Assembly (NCBI RefSeq): GCF_027943255.1 | Contig: NC_072893.1 | Location: 93,193,784 to 93,257,783 of the forward strand | DNA: 64,000 bases | Reading direction: 5' to 3' | DNA from: Anastrepha obliqua | Taxonomy: Eukaryota > Arthropoda > Insecta > Diptera > Tephritidae | Shown here: positions 1-10,721 of the stretch, one piece after another | Layout of the letters: each line of letters begins with the position of its first letter | Position numbering within the stretch: the first letter of the stretch is position 1 | Made by a program: the position numbers and the translations under genes | Notes under the pieces: generated by a model | Database searches by the model: none | Told to the model about the DNA's origin: nothing | What the model saw: only the letters and a program-made list of their open reading frames with translations

Positions 1-206
1 CACTCTTAACTCACTACATAAACATAAAAAAGAAGATATCCTAAAAAGCAGAAAAGGTCGAGTATCTATCATATATGGTGGACCAATCTAACTCAATTTC
101 TATGCTAAATTGATATGTAAACATTAAGCAAGCAAACATTAAGTACAATACACCTTTTTCGTTTTCAGTCGTAGTGCAACGCATTTTTTCGTTTCGTTTA
201 CTACTA

Positions 207-316
207 CGGCCGCCGTAGCCGAATGGGTTGGTGCGTGACTATCATTCGGAATTCACAGAGAAAACGTAGGTTTAAATCTCGGTGAAACACCATAATTAAA
301 GAAAAACATTTTTGCG
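207..316 (+). repeat. tRNA-derived SINE, 5' head fragment
   Basis: Starts with GGCCGCCGTAGCCGAATGGG, which contains an RNA polymerase III A-box-like block, followed by a B-box-like GGTTTAAATCTCGG. It ends in the AAGAAAAACATTTTT stretch seen in the full copy near 63.5 kb. The copy is cut off at about 316, where mariner sequence of opposite orientation begins. Its B box is degraded (TTTAAA instead of TTCGAA). Confidence 0.8.
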
Positions 317-726
317 GATAATTCGTTGTAAAGTGGTCCGAGCAATGCCCAACTGCTGAGAACGGCGATTTTGGGATGTCCTTGGCGACGTTTCAACACT
401 GGCCCGTACAAGAGCAATATTCTCATCCGATCGCCTTGGTCGTACAAACCTTGGTCGTACCTTTCGTATAAACGTTTAATGGTGTTTTTAGAAGGCGCAC
501 TTTTTACATTATTTAATTTTTTATACGCACGTTGAGTTTTCACAATTGACTTCTTTTGTTGAATGTAAATTTCAACAATTTGGGAGCGGTTGCGTGGCGT
601 GTACTGTTCCATGGTAAAAATCAGCTTGGACTGACGCTTCCAACGCGGTATGTCATTAAGCGATCTGACGTCTCCGTCAAAAGATACAAGGTTGCCAGAT
701 GGGTCTGTCGAATATTGGCTACCCTG
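317..726 (-). mobile_element. mariner-like element, 5' end with transposase N-terminus
   Basis: On the minus strand a methionine at about 612 opens a frame beginning MEQYTPRNRSQIVEIYIQQ, the usual start of a mariner transposase helix-turn-helix (paired-like) DNA-binding domain, followed by NTIKRLYERY. The outer end reads ...ACCCTG next to TA at 727-728, as expected for a mariner terminus. The reading frame loses similarity after about 60 residues and runs into the neighbouring SINE, so catalytic core and 3' end are absent. Called from the N-terminal motif and orientation; subfamily not determined. Confidence 0.7.
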
Positions 727-990
727 TATATTACTAATAAATATTTCTCGTCATGGAATCCTGTCTGGCAACAATTTTGAAAAAATTATGTTACTCCAGG
801 AACATCAAGGCGTTTGTATTAATTCCTAAGTACTTATGTCTTTCATTGTGAAGAGAATAAATTAAGTACAACTCTGAAGGAAATATAAAATGGCAAAATA
901 AATCAGATATTCCTTTTTAATTTTTTATTTGCATGAATGTACGTATATTTGTCAGTTTTTGGAACCCATACGAGTTTTTCAATATATCTA

Positions 991-1890
991 CAGTGCCTCA
1001 CAAAAGTATTCGCACACATTTTTTTGGGTTATAAAATATCAGAAACTCCTTCCAGCTTTCATTTATTGCTCAAACACTAATTCAGTAATTTCATTGTGGG
1101 CTAAGCTTTAGTTTAAACTATCGAACTATCGAACTATCTCTGCGCATTCTTTGAGTGTCGCTGCTTTAAGGCTGTCCCGTGACGTAATTTCGGTTTCCGA
1201 ATGGATTTAGATCCGGCGACTATGGTGGTGCCTCCTAAACATTCGGGCTGTTATATAATATCCAAAGGTTCGTATTGTGAGATGTACATTTTGGGTCGTT
1301 ATCTTGCTGGAAGATATAATGATACGAAAGCCCAAGTCGTTGACGCTAGCACTCAAATTCTAATTTAATATTTAAACATAAAGCCGATGATCCATTTAAT
1401 CACTAATAAATTTCAAGTTACCGACACAGTGCATCGCCACATTACATTGCCACTACCGTGTGTAACTGAACATAATGTACTCGTCTTATTACGGTGAGTT
1501 TCCAAATTCACTTTCTGCCACTCTTTTTTACTCCAATCCGGCTTAAAAATGTTGATTTTAGTTTCATTACTAAATAAATATTACTTCTGACCAAAACACG
1601 TTGTTACGATCAATAACTTTTTTGAGAATTCCAAACGTTTTTTCCGGTAAGCGTAATAATGCGTGCAGATCGTCCATTAGACCCAGCAGCTCTAAGCGCT
1701 CTTCGCACAGTTTCACCACTAATATTTATTCTGTAAACCTAAGTGAGATTCCTATTAATTTCTGGGGTAGAAAAGCGAGGCTCTCGCTTGATCGCGTGAC
1801 TTACATTTTTTAGGCCTTTCTGATCGCTGTACTATATTAAGTTTAACGAATTCCTCTACAAAACGCTGTGCGAGGTTGAAACGCATTTTT
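991..1890 (-). mobile_element. Tc1-like transposon, decayed
   Basis: The left end CAGTGCCTCACAAAAGTATT, preceded by TA at 989-990, has the form of a Tc1-type terminal repeat. Minus-strand translation, across several frameshifts, gives Tc1 transposase signatures: a second helix-turn-helix region (ISGETVRRALR), a region resembling the first catalytic aspartate block (FSNETKINIF, so D is replaced by N), the second block FQQDNDPKCTSHN and the SPDLNP block. The opposite terminal repeat was not found and the N-terminal DNA-binding helix is missing. No continuous ORF survives, so it is a pseudogene. Confidence 0.7.
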
Positions 1891-2361
1891 TTGTAAAATT
1901 TGATATCCTTTTTAATGTTTTTCCTTCATTTCGTAAATTAAATATTATTTTTCTTTCGTCCAAAATAGTTTCCTTTGACTTCTAACCATATTTTAAACAA
2001 CTTCTCGCATTATATTACACATCAAATGAAAACTACCGAAACGATACAATTATACTAACTATTTAGATTTAGAATTTCATGTTTATAGCGGTTTTGAGAT
2101 GTTGAATTATTTTTTTCAAGAAAAAGCTAAGTGTTTAAATATTAAAAAAAAAATAAGCTTTTGAGTGTGAACCCGAAATAAAATAATCTTTTTGGGTCAT
2201 TCTACCATTAAAATTAGAAATCCGAATACTTTAAATACTAACAGAAGTGCGAATGAAAGATGGCGTAACGTAAGAATAATGGATTCTCTATTTTTTCAGA
2301 CCGGTTAGCACTCGATCCTAAAACAGCGATTGAAGGCTCATACGAAATCCAATTTCCCAGA

Positions 2362-2420
2362 TTGGAGGTGAAGCTCGGTCATACACCTAGCAGAGGTATA
2401 TCCGCCAATTATTATGAATA
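2362..2420 (+). repeat. SINE 3' tail fragment
   Basis: GGAGGTGAAGCTCGGTCATA, then a short hairpin and CGCCAATTATTAT, matches the 3' end of the full-length SINE at 63.5 kb (GAGGAGCTCGGCCAAACACC ... ACGCGCCAATTAT). Only the last ~55 bases remain. Confidence 0.6.
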
Positions 2421-2673
2421 CATAATCCTTATTATGTATAATCAACCTCCTTGTGTCAAAAGAAAACAGATGTTTTCAATCATGAAGTGTATACTTCTGA
2501 TAAAATTTCGATGAATTTCAGCATCGCTTTTGAAAAAGAATGTCAAGACTTTTCGTAGTTGCACATATGCAGGCATGTTTGCACGTGAAAAAAATTAGAA
2601 TATTTACACTTCGCTGAGAGAGAGGCAAACTGTTAACACAAGCTATTGCATAGCATTGAAATGTTTGCATGAA

Positions 2674-2877
2674 ACACATCATTTTTTCTAATGTAGCAGT
2701 CGCACCTCGGCAAGCGATGGTACTCGTAGGCCTGTGTATTTCTGCCATGAAAAACTTCTCACAAAACATCACCTATCGTTCGGGGTTGGCTAAAAACTGA
2801 AGGCCCATCCATTTGTGGAAAAACAGTAAGATGCACACCACAAATAGGAGGTGTTAGCGCCAATTATTATTATTATT
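2674..2877 (+). repeat. tRNA-derived SINE, 5' truncated
   Basis: Contains the SINE body in order: the CTAATAGCGGTCGCCCCTCGG block (here GTAGCAGTCGCACCTCGG), GTGTATTTCTGCCATGAAAA, the GTTCGGAGTTGGCT-like block, ATTTGTGGAAAAACA, CACACCACAAATAGGAGG and CGCCAATTAT with an (ATT)n tail. The tRNA-like head is missing and part of the 3' hairpin is deleted. Confidence 0.8.
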
Positions 2878-3773
2878 TCATGCTCTGAACTGGATAGTAT
2901 AGCTTACATCACCCCTACAACACATCCAATGTAAGTATTTTTACTTCCCTACTTCAAAGTTTTTATTTGCTATTAATAACATTACCTTTTTTCTCTTACT
3001 ACAGAATGCACTTTTCACATGGATCATAAGGCCGTGAATTTATAATACGTCACATTTATGACGTAATAAGGACACAAATTTCATTTACGAGCTCTTAACT
3101 TAATTTGTTACACTCCCAATGCTATTTCGCATTTTTCTATTTATATACATGTGCATACATACATACATACATAGATCAGCTATTATATTTACTTTACAAT
3201 TTTCCGGCTAAAAGGCGAATATATTTTTGACACCTACACTAGCCCCTTATTTGCAGCTAAAGCATCCCTAATACTGTTGCTTTTACATTTCAGTTTATTT
3301 TGATGTAAGACTGAACAATGCATACACATGACCAATACCCAGCAGGGAAAAATAACCATTCCCTTGCATTCCAATATTTTAAAATATTCTTCTTCATAAT
3401 AAAAGTTGATCCTTTTTCAGGTACAGTAATTGAGAAACATTCAAAAATTAGTTCAAACTTTCATCAAAAGTGAATCCTAAAAAATTAAAACAAATTCTTT
3501 AAAAAACTAATTAAGAAATAGAATTTAAGATATTCACTTTTGGAACATAAACTAAATTATTGGTAGTTAAATTTCGGATTGATGTATTATGCATTCGGTT
3601 TTGCAGGGATTTGTTTGCGATGTGCCCTTTTTTGTATTACACTGAACGATTTTTCTTAATTGCTTGTCTGGTTTGTCGGCGATGGCAAAGCTTGTTATAG
3701 ATTACGTTCATTAAAATATATATTTACATTTATTTTATTTTAAAGTAAAGTAAAAGTTCATTTCCCAAACAAA
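2878..3773. other. AT-rich spacer, no gene seen
   Basis: No reading frame or repeat that I recognise, apart from a short (CATA)n microsatellite at 3154-3173. Confidence 0.5.
3154..3173. repeat. (CATA)n microsatellite
   Basis: About five copies of CATA, a repeat common in fly non-coding DNA. Confidence 0.9.
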
Positions 3774-3775
3774 TA

Positions 3776-4356
3776 CAGTAGATTCTGTTTTTATGCGGTT
3801 TTGAAATAGTGCGGTTTTTAAAAAAATTAAAAAATTCATGTCGACCAATCGGGAGTTGTATAAACAAGGTTCTAAACCAGCTAAGTTAGAACTCATCACA
3901 GATTACGTCAGAAATGCTAACCCTACAAGTATGGAACCGCCTGCATCACCATCTAGATCAGACGTGTACATTTCCTCAAGTGACGAAAGTGATTTTATGC
4001 CAAATCCTAAACGAATGTGCAACATGCGGATATTGTCTGATTCTATTTCTGACGATGTAAATTTATTTTTCCATTCTGACGTTTCTTAAATAATGATATA
4101 ATTTTCAAAAATACAATTTTTTGTTTATGCGATTTTATTTAATTATTTCAGATTCATGCGGTCTATGTAACGTATCTACTCGTATAGTTATAATATGGGA
4201 CTAGTACCCTTTTTTATGCGATTTTATTACATTATTTCAGATTTATGCGGTTCTTAGCACTTTAGAAACGTGTCTATAGTTTTACTATAGAACAGGTAGC
4301 TTTTTTTATGCTGTTTCTTGCGGAACGTATATACCGCATAAAAACAGAATCTACTG
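3776..4356. mobile_element. pogo-like MITE with perfect 24-bp inverted ends
   Basis: Both ends carry the same 24-bp inverted repeat, beginning CAGTAGATTCTGTTTTTATG and ending CGGT (3776-3799 and 4333-4356), without a mismatch. TA flanks it on both sides (3774-3775, 4357-4358), matching Tc1/mariner/pogo target choice. CAGTA as terminal sequence favours pogo. The interior has two diverged copies of a ~35-bp unit (TTTATGCGATTTTATT ... ATTTCAGATTTATGCGGT) near 4126 and 4214, which repeat part of the terminal sequence. At 581 bp it has no full transposase. Confidence 0.85.
3838..4089 (+). pseudogene. Short ORF inside the pogo-like MITE, possibly the transposase tail
   Basis: 83 codons from ATG to TAA, with serine/aspartate-rich stretches (SSSDESDFMP and ILSDSISDD) and a KRM basic patch. 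Acidic, serine-rich tails are typical of the C-terminus of pogo/Tigger transposases, so this may be the leftover 3' end of a parental transposase gene. No catalytic residues are present. The assignment rests on context and composition, not on a recognised domain. Confidence 0.4.
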
Positions 4357-4358
4357 TA

Positions 4359-5784
4359 TCATAGCAATTTGTATGTGTCTTGAGGTTCTTATTTCAGTGG
4401 CTCGGGCCAATGTACTTCCTTATTATATCGGTTTTTTAAGATTCTTGCATAAGACTACTGAAGCAGACTCCTTATTGGAAAAATTTGTCCGAGATGAACT
4501 TAATATCTTACACCCTTTAAATTTGTTTGTGAGCTTAGGTAATCATAGTACCATTTTCCGGCGTTTCCATTCATCTTAATTACATTTTTTCAGCGTTTAG
4601 AGGAAAACAAGACTTAATCGACTCTTAGAATTTTACCAAATTTACCCAACCCATTTTTCTGTATTTATGTTTTGCTCTGCCCATATACCAGCCTTAGATT
4701 TTCTTATCTATAAACCAAAACAACAAATTTAAAGTCAAATCGATCATAATTTGCTACTGGTATTATTCTAGTCAATGACGAAGTAGTGTAGTTATTCCTA
4801 TAAGTACCAGTACCTGAACTAGAAGGTTTCCATATTAGTTGGGATTTTCCCTGCAGGGTGCCTACATATGTGTGTGTAGCATATGTATGTGTACCTGAAA
4901 ATACTTATGATACATGTGATTATAACGTCAGAGTAACGCTTCTATTTTAGCAAGAGTTGTTGTTGCTTTGGCTGGCTGTTGTTGCCGCCAGTTGTCGACG
5001 CCCATTTACAAGCGCTAATGCTGTCGTCATTCACGCAAACGCCTACATATTAACATTATGTATAAATATAAATACAAATAATAAGTATGTACGTGCAGAT
5101 CTCTCATTTCCGATTATTAGCAGAGGCGCTGACACCCCTTCCATTAATAGTCTAATTAATCAAGAAGAGAAGCCGTAACCATCCAAAGTGCATGTTTGTT
5201 TTTGTGCGGAATGCTATTCAACATTTTCTTCGAAATTCAGTTTAAAATTTCTCCCTAAAGCTCTCACTGTTCCAAGAATTTTAGAATATAAGATTGCAAA
5301 GATAAAAGTAGAAAAGAGTATAATTTTGCTGTGACGTAATTGTGGATAAGGTGTGTGAGTGGATTTAAGATTTTAAAGAAAAATTAAAAGGTATTAACCT
5401 AGAGAACAGCCGACAGGTTTTTAAAGCCGAGCAGAACCAAATTGAACATTTTCAAGAGCCCAAGTAAGCAGGAATTGTTTTTTTTCTTTAAATGCAGTAT
5501 TTTTATTAAAAAACAAAACAAAAAAAGGTAAATAAGTTTGAATCATATTAATTTTGATGAGTATACCTACTCATGCTTTTAAAAATATCAAAAAGAAAAA
5601 AAAAATTTTACAAGTGTACACGTAGTAATTATTTCTGTGTACTTTTAATAAAACAATTTAAGTCGAGTTAAGTTAAGTTCGTTTTTAGGATGGAAATAAA
5701 TTGCCCAGAAATATTTAATCTAAACAAAGTTCAAGGAAAATATTTATTTTTTCTATAATTTTTCTTGATCAGAATTTATTAAAC
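4359..5784. other. Spacer without recognised gene
   Basis: Open frames here are short and have unremarkable composition, for example 68 codons at 4373-4579 and 73 codons at 4957-5178. I recognise no domain in them. A TATG/TGTG-rich patch lies near 4862-4905. Confidence 0.4.
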
Positions 5785-5788
5785 TTAA

Positions 5789-6538
5789 GGGGGGTACCTG
5801 GTTTATGAGGTCTAAAAATTGCATCACTTTGCGATTTTTTTTTTAAGAAAAAAATTAATTTAGCACTGCAAAGTTTTTTCTATCTTTTAATGAACATTTA
5901 AAAAGTATAAAAAATTTTAGTACTGGTTAAAATAAGTTGAAAAAAATGTTTAACATAGAAATTAGTAGAGCGCTGCAACGCTGGAGTTTCCAACTGGCGT
6001 ACAAGATACAGCTCGTAATTATTATCTAAAGCAAAAAATTCAAATGGATTTCTAATTATCATGATTTTTTATTCTAGATGAACTAAGAAAACTGAGAGAA
6101 ATTCCAAAATTTCAACTTTTTGGAGGTTTTAAAGAAAAAAATGCCTTTCTATAAAAAAAAATTCACTTCAACTTGGTATAAAAATCTTGAAACATTTTTT
6201 TTATCTATTTTGTTAGTTTAAATAGAAGAGAATTTAATACTGAAGGGTACAAGCTATGATTCATTTCAAAAGATTCATTAGTTTTTTTTTCATTCATGTA
6301 CGCCAATTCAACGAAATTATAAAAATGAAAAATCGAGAAAAGAAGATAAAGTTTGTATTATAGCTGTCCGGTCACAGCGTAACTACCTAACGCTCGCCTA
6401 CCTTTAGCTTTGTATCTACGGAAATATTGAGAATTAGGCTCTGTAACTTTGTGTGAATATTCTGAAATACCTATATTAGGAATCGCTTAAAACGAAAAAA
6501 AAATTGATTTTTTTGACCTTATAAACCAGGCTCCTCCC
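5789..6538. mobile_element. TTAA-flanked MITE, copy 1
   Basis: Left end GGGGGGTACCTGGTTTATGA and right end ...ATAAACCAGGCTCCTCCC are imperfect inverted repeats (rule: GGGRGGNRCCTGGTTTATRA). TTAA lies directly outside at 5785-5788 and 6539-6542. The 750-bp interior is AT-rich with no ORF. A second copy with the same end pattern and size lies at 17995-18733. TTAA duplication is characteristic of piggyBac and Kolobok transposases; the ends alone do not decide between them. Confidence 0.75.
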
Positions 6539-6849
6539 TTAAAGCAAAATCTGTTAAAGTCACATACGTTTTCTTGCAAGACGTTTGCAGACTATTATTT
6601 ACATAGGTAGATACAAACTAACACCTTATGACAAGAGTTTTATGAGTAACTTCTTAAAAGTAAACTTAGAATAAGAGAAATCAAAGACTAAGAATGTAGA
6701 ACAAACATTAAACTTAGCTGGCGTCCTTATAAAAGGAGCATTCATTCCATAAAAAGTTTTAGCAATACCCACAAAAAATAATTAATTAAAACGGAAAATA
6801 CTTGAGGGAACAGTAAAATCAATTTTATTCATCACATACGGGCAATCTA

Positions 6850-7740
6850 TTGAACACGTGCAAATATCAAAGACGAAACACATCGACAACAGAACACGCC
6901 TAGATTCTAAGGACATTAGATTTATCATATTAAGAAGCAACGATACCGATAAGACGGAATGGGATCAACGAATTTCATCGAGTGCAAATTAAATCTTATA
7001 AAAGCTCTCTCAACAGACTCTAATCTATTAATATAAACTGCATGAAAAGGTCTCCAAACGAATACCGCGTATTGTAACCTGGACCCAACTAAGGACGAGT
7101 ACAACAGTTTGAGAGTATAGTGATCAGGTAAGAACTAAGTATTTCGACGAATAAAGGCTAACATTGCGAACAATTTAGAAATAATAAAGTTTATGTGGTT
7201 GGTGAAGTTGAGCTTGGAGTCAAAATAAACACCCGGGTCATTTACTTCACTAATTGACTTTAGCGGTGAGTTTGAGATGTAGTAAGCTGTTGGAACAATA
7301 TTAAAAACTTTTGCCTACGAAGTGTAGTGACATTTATTAATGTTAAGGAAGAAACGATTTCGCAGAATGGATGAGTCTTCTGGACATTTAAGTTCATAAT
7401 ACGTTTTTAGATCATCCGCGTAGAGAAGAAAATTACACAATGAAAAACAGGAGGAAAAATCGGAAAGCCGATTCCCTCAAATTTAGCTTTAAATATTGGT
7501 TTAGATACCTTATCAAAAGCCTAAGAAAAGTCTGTATAGAATGCATCCATTTGGAAACCTTATTTTTATGGCCGCTTTTAAGGATAGGCGGAATAAAAGT
7601 TAATTTCCTGTTTTCAATGAAAACTCCGGTAGAAAGTGACATGTTGTAAAAACAATCGTTAATCGCCATTTTCACTTTGCAAGCTGCATCGCTTATAGGT
7701 AAAAGCTGCCAAATCGAAAATCGTAATAAATCATCTCTTG
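6850..7740 (-). pseudogene. LINE (jockey/CR1-type) reverse transcriptase fragment
   Basis: Minus-strand translation gives the non-LTR RT core LLYADDLKTYYELKCPED with its catalytic YADD box, then DPGVYFDSKLNFTNHINF, ISKLFAMLAFIRR and LKLLYSSLVGSRLQYA, followed by FVWRPFHAVYINRLE and a tail segment. This order is typical of jockey/CR1-like LINE C-termini. Upstream (7430-7675) are remnants of the motif KWKMALITPIFKSG-type region (here LTFIPPILKSGHKNKV) and an AFDKV-type block. Several stops and a large deletion between these blocks show that it is dead. No endonuclease domain was seen. Confidence 0.8.
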
Positions 7741-7788
7741 AAAAATTTCACGAGCTAATTCCAACGCTTGGGCGAGATGATATACTCT

Positions 7789-8571
7789 GTGGGCTAAAAG
7801 TAAGGTGAATTTGGTTGTAAAATGAAAAATCTTTATTTACTCTTGTAAATCAATTTCATCCCCTTCAAAATAATCCCCTCTCGATAAAATACACTTATTC
7901 CAACGATTTTTCCAATCGCCGAAACATGCCAAACAGTCCATTTCCGGTATAGCCATCAGCACCTTCTTCGATTCAGCTTTTATCTCCTCAATCGAGTAGA
8001 AACGCATTCCACGGTGCCAAATCAGGCGAATACGGAACGATATGCGTGGAATTTGTGGCGAAATGGTCACGAAGAACGAGTGCAGTGTGAGACGGTGCAT
8101 CATCGTGATGCAAAAACCAAGAGTTATTGGCCTATAATTCTGGTCTTTTTAGACGAATTGTTTCACGTAAACGACGCTTAACGCTCAAATAATATTCCTT
8201 ATTAAGAGTTTGGCCAGGTGGAAGGAATTCATAGTGCACCACACCACGAAAATCGAAAAAAACTGACATCATGACCTTTATTTTTGAACGACTTTGATGT
8301 GCTCTTTTCGGTCTGGCCTCGCCTTTAGCACGATATTCGCTTGATTGGTCGGTTGTTTCAGGGTCGTAAGCATAAATCCAAGTCGCATCTCCCGTAATGA
8401 TGCATTTGAGCTTGTCCTGATAGTCTGAAAGCACTGTTTCACACACATCAACGCGACGACTTTTTTCCAAGAAATAGAGAGTTTTCGGTACCAACTCATG
8501 GAAAAAATAACTAGAGCGAAATTTTAATCCCGCGAAGTTTGACAAATAAATTCACCTTACTTTTTGCCCAC
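7789..8571 (-). mobile_element. mariner deletion derivative with both inverted ends
   Basis: The ends are inverted repeats: GTGGGCTAAAAGTAAGGTGA at 7789 and its complement TCACCTTACTTTTTGCCCAC ending at 8571, differing at one position. The ~780 bp between them is shorter than the ~1.3 kb of complete mariners. The transposase N-terminal DNA-binding region has been deleted; the interior encodes the middle and end of the protein on the minus strand. Confidence 0.9.
7837..8545 (-). pseudogene. mariner transposase, N-terminally deleted and frameshifted
   Basis: Two overlapping minus-strand frames cover the core. The first carries the first catalytic aspartate in ITGDATWIYAYDPE, then SKIKVMMSVFFDFRGVVHYE and LPPGQTLNKEYYLSVKRRL. 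After a stop at LKRPEL the text continues in another phase with LHHDDAPSHTA (second aspartate), a shortened SPDLAP block (third aspartate) and the C-terminal SIEEIKAESKKVLMAIPE ... YFEGDEIDLQE. The FWLFPKLKRPLRG-type segment after the third aspartate is deleted. Neither piece can make an active enzyme. Confidence 0.85.
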
Positions 8572-8879
8572 ATATAAAAGGCAACCCTATAGCTTTGTTT
8601 CACGTGAAAATGAAATAACTTTTCCTGTCACCTAGCGTCATAAGCAACGCTGCTCTTAGGCAAGCTATTCTCTTCTTCATATCATTATCCTCTTAAATCG
8701 AAATAAAAGTACCATCCGCAGCTTTTTTTTTTGGATATGGAAAAAGAAAAAAAAAAATTAAAGAATACACAAAATTTTGGGTGAAGACTCGAATTTAACA
8801 TATCAGCCTGGCTAAATCGAAGCTTACAGCATGCCACAAAGCAGCTAGCTAATCATAAGTTCTGAGATCATGAATGGCA

Positions 8880-9330
8880 ATCCATAATTTTTATCGATGC
8901 AAAAAATTGCGTCTCTCGAGCCACAACAAACGCGCCAATCCTTAAACTTTCGTGGTGGCTCTCTTATGACCAGGGGCGCTTTTACCTACCGTGGCAAGAC
9001 CCCAAATTGTTTTATTTCGCATAGGATGAAAGCGGAAAATAATGTAGAGTTCTTGGGTAATGTTTTATTGAATTTTTCCGAAGAATTCCACATTGAGTGT
9101 TGGATGTATCAATTTGACAATGCTCCAATCCACCGCGCTAAGCGTAAAAAGGAGTTATTCTCGTTGAAAAATATTCTTGTATTGAAGTGGCCCGCAGTTA
9201 TTCCACATCTAAATGTAATGTAGAACCTCTGAAGCATTCTTATCAAGAAAGTTTATAAAAGCGGACACCTTAGGAACAACTTTTTGACTAAGTCTGTATT
9301 TTCGGACATGAAGTGAGCCATGACCTCGTT
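8880..9330 (+). pseudogene. Tc1-like transposase fragment
   Basis: Plus-strand frame with MTRGAFTYRGKTPNCFISHRM, then the second catalytic block YQFDNAPIHRAKRKKE (canonical QQDNAPIHTA), SLKNILVLKWPA and a decayed SPDLNPMEN block (IPHLNVM). Upstream, the ATTTTTATCGATGCAAAAAA region is in the same orientation. Terminal repeats were not found, so this is an internal remnant, unrelated to the mariner just left of it. Confidence 0.7.
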
Positions 9331-9409
9331 TTGCTTGGACTAAATTTACTATAGTTACATCTTAAACAATCGAATAGTAAGCAAATTATAACAATTATAT
9401 ATACATATA

Positions 9410-9507
9410 TATATAAATTAAATACAATATCTAGCGTATCTCTCCTGTCGTAATATTTCTTGGTATTCAGTTGAAGCTTCGTCTGGTGTTCCCCAGGGTA
9501 ATACATA
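9410..9507 (+). pseudogene. LINE RT, left part of a split copy
   Basis: The last ~35 bases translate to ASSGVPQGN, the conserved non-LTR RT motif SGVPQG that precedes the YADD box. The following part of the same domain (ILGPLLF-like, then CADD) resumes at 10722 on the other side of a Tc1-type insertion. Upstream limit uncertain. Confidence 0.65.
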
Positions 9508-10719
9508 CACTGCTGGTCTTAGGTTAGACGCACGTTTAGTTGCATATAACTTTGCTTCATATTTATTTATTAAAGGACGATAGAAAAGAAGTTGATATGC
9601 AAAAACATTTCTTATTTAATGATACTTTAAATATAATATTCAAATAATTGTACATATTTAACAAAATTTTGTTTTTCAAACATTTTCTTAAAGCTAATAA
9701 AAATAAGGCGAGTTTTTCTTGGTCATTAGAATAGACGCACTTTGGCCTTTTAATTTTTATAAGAAAAGTATTTGGATTTTAACTTAAATTACTATTTGAT
9801 TTATTTGAAATAAAAGTAATAATAATTTCAGTAATGAGTACTGCCTCCTTTGTTAGTAATAACTTCATAAATCCGGTCCTTCATAGAATGATACAAGGAA
9901 TCTATGTAGTTCAAGGAAATCTCGCTCCAAGCAGTAAATACAACTGAACGCCAATCATTTAATCGAGTGTCAGATTGGACAGTCCACGTCATGTATTCTT
10001 TCGCGAATTGAAGCCGGTTTTCTTTGCGTATTGCATTCAAAGGGGGTTTTTTCTTGATTTTTAGACGCTTCAGGTGTTCTGCATTTCTGATCGTACGCTG
10101 AACAGTTGATAGGCTTGCTTTTACTCCAGCCAATTCCTTGATCTTAGCAGCAGATTTAGTCGAATTCGAAGCAATTCTAACAATTTGGCGTACTGCTTGT
10201 TTTGATAGTGCCTTTTTTTTCCCTTTGAAGTTATTTCCATATGCCTCTGGATCCTTCAAATATCTGTCAACAGTTCTGGAGCTGCGATTTATTTGTTTGG
10301 CAATGTTCTGATTGGACAGTCCTTGGGAGTGAAGAAAGTCTACTTTTTGACGTTCCAAGAAGCTCATAACAGCAGCTTTTCCCATTTTTTCCTTCAAATG
10401 TAGCTTGAAAACACTTTATTTGTTTATTTTTGATATTTTTTCAATACGAAAGTTTACACTTGTCCACGCAATACGAAGAAATTTAAGCTGCGTCTAATTC
10501 AATGACCAACCGAAAACACGTGTGATTGCCATATAAATTTCTATAATCTCCGAATGTACAGTTATTTTTTCGCAAATCAACCAGCTGTCAGCATTTTTTT
10601 TCGAACAAGATTCGCGCTTTGATAAGAAAAGCATTTTGGACAATTAGAACAAACATGATAATAAATAATTGATTTTGTTTAAAAAAAACGATGGTGCGTC
10701 TAACCTAAGACCAGCAGTG
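9508..10719 (-). mobile_element. Tc1/Tc3-type transposon with perfect 26-bp ends and double inner repeats
   Basis: The first and last 26 bp are perfect inverted repeats starting CACTGCTGGTCTTAGGTTAG and ending ACGCAC, flanked by a TA duplication (9506-9507, 10720-10721). A second, related inverted pair lies about 200 bp inside each end: TTGGTCATTAGAATAGACGC at 9719-9738 and its diverged complement at 10490-10509. All four sites share AGACGCA. This is the IR/DR layout of Tc3, Bari, Minos and Sleeping Beauty-like elements, where transposase binds two sites per end. The insertion is inside a LINE RT gene. At 1212 bp it lacks the catalytic part of its transposase. Confidence 0.9.
9828..10397 (-). 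CDS. Tc1/Tc3-type transposase lacking the catalytic core (DNA-binding domain ORF)
   Basis: Uninterrupted 189-codon frame. Residues ~10-50 form a first helix-turn-helix (GLSNQNIAKQINRSSRTVDR YLKDP), followed by a basic GKKKALSKQAVRQIVR segment and a second helix-turn-helix (SAAKIKELAGVKASLSTVQR). The protein then reaches EYMTWT, where the catalytic domain should begin, and instead joins a C-terminal tail (LNDWRSVVFTAWSEISLNYI ... ITNKGGSTHY). All three catalytic residues are gone, yet the frame stays open through the deletion. Full-length relatives are ~340 residues. It could bind the element's own ends without cutting; whether it is expressed is unknown. Confidence 0.8.
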   Translation of the reverse strand: MKEKMGKAAVMSFLERQKVDFLHSQGLSNQNIAKQINRSSRTVDRYLKDPEAYGNNFKGKKKALSKQAVRQIVRIASNSTKSAAKIKELAGVKASLSTVQRTIRNAEHLKRLKIKKKPPLNAIRKENRLQFAKEYMTWTVQSDTRLNDWRSVVFTAWSEISLNYIDSLYHSMKDRIYEVITNKGGSTHY

Positions 10720-10721
10720 TA

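Noticed and set aside
4957..5178. 73-codon ORF starting MLLLWLAVVAASCRR, resembling a signal peptide
   Set aside because: Too short, no cleavage-site context or downstream domain, and the hydrophobic start arises from a GTT/GCT-rich stretch.
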